DNA from: JAJPHW01 sp963771505
GTDB lineage: Bacteria > Acidobacteriota > Terriglobia > Terriglobales > Acidobacteriaceae
Assembly (NCBI GenBank): GCA_963771505.1
Contig: CAVYTO010000001.1
Location: 868,001 to 932,000 of the forward strand
DNA: 64,000 bases
Direction of reading: 5' to 3'
In this document: positions 59,031 through 64,000 of the stretch, piece after piece
How the letters are laid out: the number at the start of each line of letters is the position of its first letter
How positions within the stretch are numbered: the first letter of the stretch is position 1
Translations under genes and position numbers: made by a program
The notes under the pieces: generated by a model
What the model was told of the DNA's origin: nothing
Databases searched by the model: none
What the model saw: only the letters and a program-made list of their open reading frames with translations

Positions 59031-60686
59031 CTAGATCGCTGCCGCGGCATGCAGCGGGAGCGCAATCGTAAACTTGCTTCCCTGTCCGGGCGTGCTATCC
59101 ACCGAAACGTCTCCTCCGTGGGCATTCACAATGTGCTTGACCAAAGAAAGACCGAGGCCGCTGCCTTTTGTGTTGTGCACTAACGGATCACCGACGCGAT
59201 AAAATTTCTCGAAAATCTTGCCCTGCTCGCCGCGCGGAATGCCGATGCCGTGATCGATCACCTCAAGCTTCACGCGATCGCTGTCGGGATACAGATTCAC
59301 CCCAATGTAGCGGCTGTCCTGCGAATACTTGAGCGCGTTGTTGACCAGATTAAGAAGCGACCGGGCCATGGCTTCGCGATCCACTTTCATTGGCGGCAAG
59401 TTTCGGGCAAGCTTTTCTTCAAAGGTGAATCCGCTTTGCTCGATCTGGTAACGGTAAGACTCCAGCGTCGCGCGCACTAACTCTGAAAGATCGGTCTCGC
59501 GGAAGTCATACTCCTTGCGGCCCGCCTCGATGCGCGAGAAGTCAAGAATGTTATTGATCAAGGCCGTCAGCCGTTCGCTTTCCTTGCGAATGATCTGGTA
59601 ATACTCGTGAGTTTTTTCCTGCGACGTGATTCGCCCCATCTCAAGCGTCTCAGCATAAAGGCGAATCAGCGAGAGTGGTGTCCGCAATTCGTGGGAGACA
59701 TTGGAAACGAAATCGGACTTCAGCCGGGCCAGCGCCATCTCTTTGGCGACATTGCGATGCGTCAAAATCAGGCCGCCGGCGAGCACGAGCGACAGCCCGC
59801 CCAGAGTCAAGAAGCTGGTGCGTGCGAAACGGTCTCCGATAGCCTTCAGCGTGGTGCCGCGAAGTTTGATGGCAAGAGTAAGGCCTCGCCAGGCTCCCTC
59901 GAGATGCCGCTCGACTTCTGGCTCTCCGCCGTCCCACCCTGCGGACACCGCTAGCGGCGTTGAATCGCTATAGGGATGGACCATCATCACCGCAGGATTT
60001 CTTTCGCCTTGTGTTTCGGGCAGCGAGTACGCCATCACGGCATTTAGCACTTCGGGCAAAAGCTTGTCATGGAAGTAGTCCGCGTCGTAGACAATGCCGG
60101 CGATAGCTTTCTTGCCGTCTTTCGTATTTTCCAGAAAAATCTCCACCGGCTGGAAAACCCAGACTTTCCCCGATCGAGGAGCGGAGTTCAAGAATGAGTA
60201 GTAAGGAATGCCCTTGCGGTTTGTCTTCTCGATCTCGTCCACCCAGCTGCCGTACTCGTATTTCGTCCACCCGTCGATCATGCGCGTGAAATCGGCGGTC
60301 TCCATGGCAAATTCCGCATCCCCGGAGCGATACGGCTGCGAGCGCACGGTCAGACCCTGTTCCGGATCGAAGTAAAAAACGTGGGCCAGGTTGTTGTGGG
60401 TCGCAAGGACTTTGTCGAGATTGGCGGCGCAAGTTGTGCCCGGTGCTGGGAAGTCCGCTCGCACGTTGTCGGTCAGCTCATAAACGCGGCTATTGATCTG
60501 TTTCTCCGAAATAGCCAGAACCTGATTGAAATCCCGTTGAATTGCTGCTTCTACGCCGCGATCGCGCTGAAGGGACCGCAGATGCATCACGCTCAGGATC
60601 ACGAGCGCCGCCGCCGGCAGCACCACTGCCAGCTCCAGCGTCAGTATCAACCGCGTGCGTTCGTTTCTGAATCGTTTGAAGTTCAT
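59031..60686 (-). CDS. Membrane sensor histidine kinase
   Basis: A 551-residue kinase. One membrane helix near residues 12-33 and another near 291-310 enclose a large periplasmic sensor domain of unrecognised type. The kinase core has SHELRTPL with H332, the N box NLVNNALKYS, G1 DHGIGIP, F box FEKFYRVGD and G2 GSGLGLSLVKHI. It should phosphorylate the regulator encoded directly after it. The signal is unknown. Confidence 0.95.
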   Translation of the reverse strand: MNFKRFRNERTRLILTLELAVVLPAAALVILSVMHLRSLQRDRGVEAAIQRDFNQVLAISEKQINSRVYELTDNVRADFPAPGTTCAANLDKVLATHNNLAHVFYFDPEQGLTVRSQPYRSGDAEFAMETADFTRMIDGWTKYEYGSWVDEIEKTNRKGIPYYSFLNSAPRSGKVWVFQPVEIFLENTKDGKKAIAGIVYDADYFHDKLLPEVLNAVMAYSLPETQGERNPAVMMVHPYSDSTPLAVSAGWDGGEPEVERHLEGAWRGLTLAIKLRGTTLKAIGDRFARTSFLTLGGLSLVLAGGLILTHRNVAKEMALARLKSDFVSNVSHELRTPLSLIRLYAETLEMGRITSQEKTHEYYQIIRKESERLTALINNILDFSRIEAGRKEYDFRETDLSELVRATLESYRYQIEQSGFTFEEKLARNLPPMKVDREAMARSLLNLVNNALKYSQDSRYIGVNLYPDSDRVKLEVIDHGIGIPRGEQGKIFEKFYRVGDPLVHNTKGSGLGLSLVKHIVNAHGGDVSVDSTPGQGSKFTIALPLHAAAAI

Positions 60687-60812
60687 AACAGCTTGATGCC
60701 ACCATAGTCGGGCGCGTTTCCGCAGGTGTCAAACCGGGGTAAAAGGATGTAAAAAGTTGTGAAATGACTGCGGAACGCCAACAGGCGATATGCGAGATAG
60801 GAGAATTGTTGC

Positions 60813-62093
60813 TTATTCCTGGGCTTCTTTGACGGGTAAGCGGAAATCGACGGTCAACTGTGTTCGCGCTTCGACAATTTCTCCGTTAATCAAATAGGGC
60901 CTGAACCGCCACTGTTTGACGGCGTTGTACGCAGCTCGCGTAAGCAGAATCGGCCCGCGAAGCAATTTCAGTTCTTCAATGCTTCCATCGCGTGCGATGC
61001 GGGCTTGAAATACAACCGGGCCTTCCACGCCCAGTCGAACCGCTTCCAGTGGATACGCAGGCGCGATCCGCCGCACCAACATTTTGGCGGCCGCATCTTC
61101 GTTGAGTTCGACCGGTTGCAGCGTGTCGTAGACGACCGGGGACAATCCAGCTCTAACTGTGTCCCGCGCGTCCGGAGTTCGCGGGATGGGAGATTGCAAA
61201 CTCTGCGGCAGAGGTTGCGCCGAGGCTTGGACTTCCGTGGACGATTCAGCGTCGTTATTGGCGGGATCATCGCCGTCCACGCTCATGGGTGGAATTGGGG
61301 GAGGGACAGTTCGAGCGCGAGAGATGGCTCTTCGGTTCTGGGAATTAATTTTTATGTGAGCTAGTTCATCGCCCACGTCGTAGATAGACGCGGTTTCGGC
61401 CACCGCCTCATCGTAAGCCTGCCCCATGGATTCGGAGGAGATTACGGTACTGATGAGGTCGGCCCGGGGTTCCGGCTTGCGGAAGTGATAGACCGCAAAC
61501 GTTGCCGCTACCAGTGCGGCAGTCGCAAGCCAGCGCAAGTCGGTTACGTCAATCGCAGCCCACGCAGATTGAGCCCGTTCAGAGCGATCTGGAAGTGACG
61601 CGCTGTGCGAGACGATCGCCAGCTCAAATGACTCCGGCTGCGGCTCGACTGGCTGCGCGAGTGAAACAGGCTGAACAATTGGCTGCCCGGTGTATACCTC
61701 ATTCTCTGGCACCGGAAGCCACTGCCTCATCCTGCTCAGAAAAGTGTCGCAAGTCATCAGCGCGAGCTTGGCATCCTGAAGGCGGATCGGCTTTTTCAAC
61801 GCCAGATTGGCGCCGGCGCGAAGCGCTGTCGCGGCGTTTGAACGATCCGAAATGGCCAAAAAATAAGGGGCATCTAATTTCAACTCAAGGCCGGTCTTCA
61901 GTAGGAACACCGCTTCCGCACCCGCGCCCCAATCGGCGGCAATAACCTCAAAATCGCGGCTGGTGAGGGCTTCCAGTGCCGGAAAGATGTCGTGATAAGC
62001 CTCAACCTCCAGACCGAGATCGAAGAAGAGCTGGCGCATCACTGGAACGACGGCAGCATCGGCGGAAAATAGGAGAGCACGCGGCATAGACAC
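60813..62093 (-). CDS. Degenerate receiver domain fused to a TonB C-terminal domain
   Basis: A 426-residue protein. Residues 1-115 look like a receiver domain: RALLFSADAAVVPVMRQLFF, D54 in EVIAADWGAG, FLAISD and ALKKPI with the conserved Lys; the N-terminal acidic pair is reduced to D12. A membrane helix lies near residues 190-205 (LATAALVAATFAVYHF). A Pro-rich linker follows and residues about 335-420 form a TonB C-terminal domain (RIAPAYPLEAVRLGVEGPVV, AYNAVKQWRFRPYLING). Thus a cytoplasmic receiver-like part is joined to a periplasmic TonB part. It sits upstream of the kinase on the same strand. Confidence 0.8.
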   Translation of the reverse strand: MSMPRALLFSADAAVVPVMRQLFFDLGLEVEAYHDIFPALEALTSRDFEVIAADWGAGAEAVFLLKTGLELKLDAPYFLAISDRSNAATALRAGANLALKKPIRLQDAKLALMTCDTFLSRMRQWLPVPENEVYTGQPIVQPVSLAQPVEPQPESFELAIVSHSASLPDRSERAQSAWAAIDVTDLRWLATAALVAATFAVYHFRKPEPRADLISTVISSESMGQAYDEAVAETASIYDVGDELAHIKINSQNRRAISRARTVPPPIPPMSVDGDDPANNDAESSTEVQASAQPLPQSLQSPIPRTPDARDTVRAGLSPVVYDTLQPVELNEDAAAKMLVRRIAPAYPLEAVRLGVEGPVVFQARIARDGSIEELKLLRGPILLTRAAYNAVKQWRFRPYLINGEIVEARTQLTVDFRLPVKEAQE

Positions 62094-62289
62094 ATTCAGG
62101 CTAAAAGCACCTTACGGGCCGGACAAGTATCGATGGGCCTTTCCAAAAACGCGCCACCATCGGTAACCGGCGATGGCTATTACCTGTCCTGTCGGCCCAC
62201 ATGCTTTCGTGCCGCGGTTCGGGATAGGTTAGAATTCCCGCAGCCCGAAATCCCCCGCTGCGCCGTCTGCACACTTAAGGAGATTGAGT

Positions 62290-63471
62290 ATGAAATTCCG
62301 CGATGCTATCGCGTTGAGCATTTGCCTGGCGCTACCCGCGTCAAGTTTTGCCGACTTCACATACACGGAGACGACCAAGATTACGGGAGGATCCATCGTC
62401 AGCCTCGCCAAGTTTGCCGGCGCTTTCAGCAAGCAGTCCCGCCAGATGACCGATCCTGTCGAATCGACGATTCTGGTGAAGGGCAATCGTATGGCCCACA
62501 TCAACCCGGACCATACCCAGATCATCGATCTGGACAAAGAGACCATTACTGAAATCGACCATCAGAAGAAGCAGTATTCGGTCGTCACCTTCCAGCAGAT
62601 GAAACAGCAAATGCAGGATGCAGTAAAGAAAGCACAGGAACATCCGGCAACGCCGACGACCGAGCCTAAGGAAGACAAGACCCCGCCGCCGGAGATGAAG
62701 TTCAAAGTAGATGTCACCAACACGGGAGCAACCAAGGATGTTGCCGGCTTGTCCGCCAAAGAATCCATTCTGAAAATGGCGCTCGAAGCGAAAGACCAGG
62801 ACTCCGGTCACACGGGCGCGATGGCCATCACCAATGACATGTGGATGGTGCCTGAAGTTCCCGGATATAAGCAGGTAAATGAGTTCAACAAGAAGATGGC
62901 AGTCAAGATGGGCGATGTCTTCAGCCCAGCCTATTCAGCATTTTCGCCGGCGCTGGTCGCATCGCAGCCGGGGATGTCCAGCGGCTTTGCAGGAATGGCG
63001 AAAGAGATGTCGAAATTGCAGGGCGTGCCCGTGTCGCAGATCATGCGGCTCGGTACGACGATGGATGGTACTCCACTGCCAGCTGCATCGGAAGCGCCGC
63101 TGCCAAAATCCACGGGCCCGAGCGCCAGCGATGTCGCGCAAAATGCCGCCAGCAACGCTGCTACATCTGCCACGAACACGGCCGCTTCAAATGCTGAGAG
63201 CAAAGTCGGCAGCCACATGGGCAGCTTTGGCGGCGTGGCCAGCAGCCTGGGCAACCTCGGCGGTCTCGGCGGGTTTCACAAGAAAAAGCCAGCCCCCGCT
63301 CAACCGGATGCTCAGCCAGCCGCAGCTGCCGCTCCGCCCAACGCGGCGGTCTTAATGGAATCGAGCATGGAGATGACGAATTTCTCGTCAAATCCAGTTG
63401 ACGCCTCACGATTCGACGTTCCGGCAGGTTATACGAAGATAGCCACCGATGCTGCCGGGACTGCGAAATAA
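62290..63471 (+). CDS. Secreted hypothetical protein, possibly DUF4412/LolA-like
   Basis: A 393-residue exported protein (signal MKFRDAIALSICLALPASSFA). The N-terminal half is beta-rich (FTYTETTKITGGSIVSLAKF, STILVKGNRMAHINPDHTQI, YSVVTFQQMKQQMQ) and recalls DUF4412-type proteins. The middle holds an Ala/Ser/Asn-rich low-complexity stretch, then a Gly-rich one. The ATG at 62290 follows AAGGAGATTG. A strong terminator lies after the stop. Function unknown. Confidence 0.65.
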   Translation: MKFRDAIALSICLALPASSFADFTYTETTKITGGSIVSLAKFAGAFSKQSRQMTDPVESTILVKGNRMAHINPDHTQIIDLDKETITEIDHQKKQYSVVTFQQMKQQMQDAVKKAQEHPATPTTEPKEDKTPPPEMKFKVDVTNTGATKDVAGLSAKESILKMALEAKDQDSGHTGAMAITNDMWMVPEVPGYKQVNEFNKKMAVKMGDVFSPAYSAFSPALVASQPGMSSGFAGMAKEMSKLQGVPVSQIMRLGTTMDGTPLPAASEAPLPKSTGPSASDVAQNAASNAATSATNTAASNAESKVGSHMGSFGGVASSLGNLGGLGGFHKKKPAPAQPDAQPAAAAAPPNAAVLMESSMEMTNFSSNPVDASRFDVPAGYTKIATDAAGTAK

Positions 63472-63486
63472 TCTGCCGCAAATAGA

Positions 63487-63512
63487 AAAGACCAGCCACC
63501 AGGCTGGTCTTT
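63487..63512. terminator. Bidirectional Rho-independent terminator
   Basis: AAAGACCAGCC (63487-63497) and GGCTGGTCTTT (63502-63512) form a perfect 11-bp stem with a 4-base loop. A/T runs flank the stem on both sides, and genes converge on it from both directions. Confidence 0.9.
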
Positions 63513-63532
63513 CGTGCCCTTAATGCAGGCTA

Positions 63533-63877
63533 TTACATGCTGCTGTCTTTTTTCATACCCTTCTCTTTTGCCATCTTGAGCGACATGACGTGCACTTCGC
63601 TGGTGTCGGCATAAACGTGGGCGTTCAGGACTACGTGATGACCTTCATGACCCTTCACTGCTTCGGGGTTCTTGATGGTCCAGGTTTTTCCGTCTTTATC
63701 AGAGGTGAACGACTTGCCGTCATCGCTGATTTTTCCCATCACGTTAACCGGCTTGGCGGTCGAGTCGGCTGACATGCTGTCATGTTTCATTGAATCTTTG
63801 CTCATTGTGTCCTGAGCGATCGAGGCAACAGACAACAAAAGAGTCGCTGCAAATGCGAGAACCATTAACTTCTTCAT
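63533..63877 (-). CDS. Small secreted Met/Lys-rich protein (DUF5818-like)
   Basis: A 114-residue exported protein (signal MKKLMVLAFAATLLLSVASIAQ). A repeated Lys/Asp/Ser/Met stretch (MSKDSMKHDSMSADS) is followed by a small beta domain: VNVMGKISDDGKSFTSDKDG, TWTIKNPEAVKGHEGHHVVL and VHVMSLKMAKEKG. The domain resembles DUF5818, common in acidobacteria, with no known role. AGGAG precedes the ATG at 63877. Confidence 0.65.
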   Translation of the reverse strand: MKKLMVLAFAATLLLSVASIAQDTMSKDSMKHDSMSADSTAKPVNVMGKISDDGKSFTSDKDGKTWTIKNPEAVKGHEGHHVVLNAHVYADTSEVHVMSLKMAKEKGMKKDSSM

Positions 63878-64000
63878 GTACTTTCTCCTAAGACCCATAA
63901 AATTTGGCCAAGTTGGGGTCGGTGAGCTTTGATGCTAACCGAACGAGTATGGATTGCCAAATAATTGGATGAAAGCTAAGAAGTTTAAAATCTGAATCTT

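Noticed and set aside
1..64000. CRISPR arrays, prophage, intact insertion sequences, tRNA or rRNA genes
   Set aside because: No regularly spaced direct repeats, transposase or phage structural genes, or tRNA-like cloverleaf sequences were seen on either strand by eye.

Overview
The window looks like a chromosomal segment of a soil acidobacterium (Acidobacteriota, probably class Terriglobia). This is inferred from moderately high GC, genes for a Gram-negative envelope (Kdo transferase, LpxK, heptose kinase/adenylyltransferase, heptosyltransferase, BamD, OprB-type porin), many small secreted proteins of acidobacterial type, a GH44 glycosidase, a Tat-exported GH1 glycosidase and GC-rich intergenic hairpin repeats. 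No rRNA, tRNA, CRISPR array, phage or intact insertion sequence was seen.

Layout. 1-7.7 kb: end of an amino-acid permease, an adenosine-deaminase-family enzyme, an EamA transporter, a lone Dpp/Opp ATPase, an AbrB-PIN toxin-antitoxin pair, a secreted DinB-like protein, a radical SAM protein, ribulose-phosphate epimerase and a long BamD-like lipoprotein. 7.8-16 kb: a response regulator with a long tail, an M48 peptidase, a beta-barrel protein, a HAF-type secreted protein, two decayed genes (VOC and DUF2127 families), a ferritin-like protein and small hypotheticals. 16-19.6 kb: a sulfur-carrier cysteine biosynthesis operon (CysM-like synthase, JAMM peptidase fused to a GNAT domain, ubiquitin-like carrier ending GGW, MoeZ-like activating enzyme). 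19.6-26.3 kb: a secreted protein, a candidate structured RNA, OprB, HemL, polysaccharide deacetylase, deoxynucleoside kinase and a frameshifted Sel1 gene. 26.4-31.3 kb: panB-lipoprotein-panC, 3-methyladenine glycosylase, Bcp peroxiredoxin and a large secreted protein. 31.3-35.7 kb: GH1, GatB and membrane or secreted hypotheticals. 35.8-41.2 kb: the LPS inner-core operon waaA-lpxK-rfaE1-rfaE2-waaC plus an ICMT-like methyltransferase. 41-44.5 kb: GT2, a TPR protein and small proteins. 44.5-56.8 kb: a long reverse-strand run valS-nadC-(GH44)-birA-coaX-unknown-RNA methyltransferase-comEC. 56.8-57.7 kb: repeat-rich spacer. 57.7-62.1 kb: TonB-like protein with a degenerate receiver domain, then histidine kinase, response regulator and ECF sigma factor in one run. 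62.3-64 kb: two secreted proteins around a bidirectional terminator.

The most interesting points are the cysteine/sulfur-carrier operon with its JAMM-GNAT fusion and Trp-capped carrier, the promoter-plus-hairpin element near 20.15 kb, the receiver-TonB fusion beside a two-component/sigma operon, the REPIN-like repeats, and the several decaying genes. Functional calls rest on reading motifs and family resemblance by eye; no database search was made.
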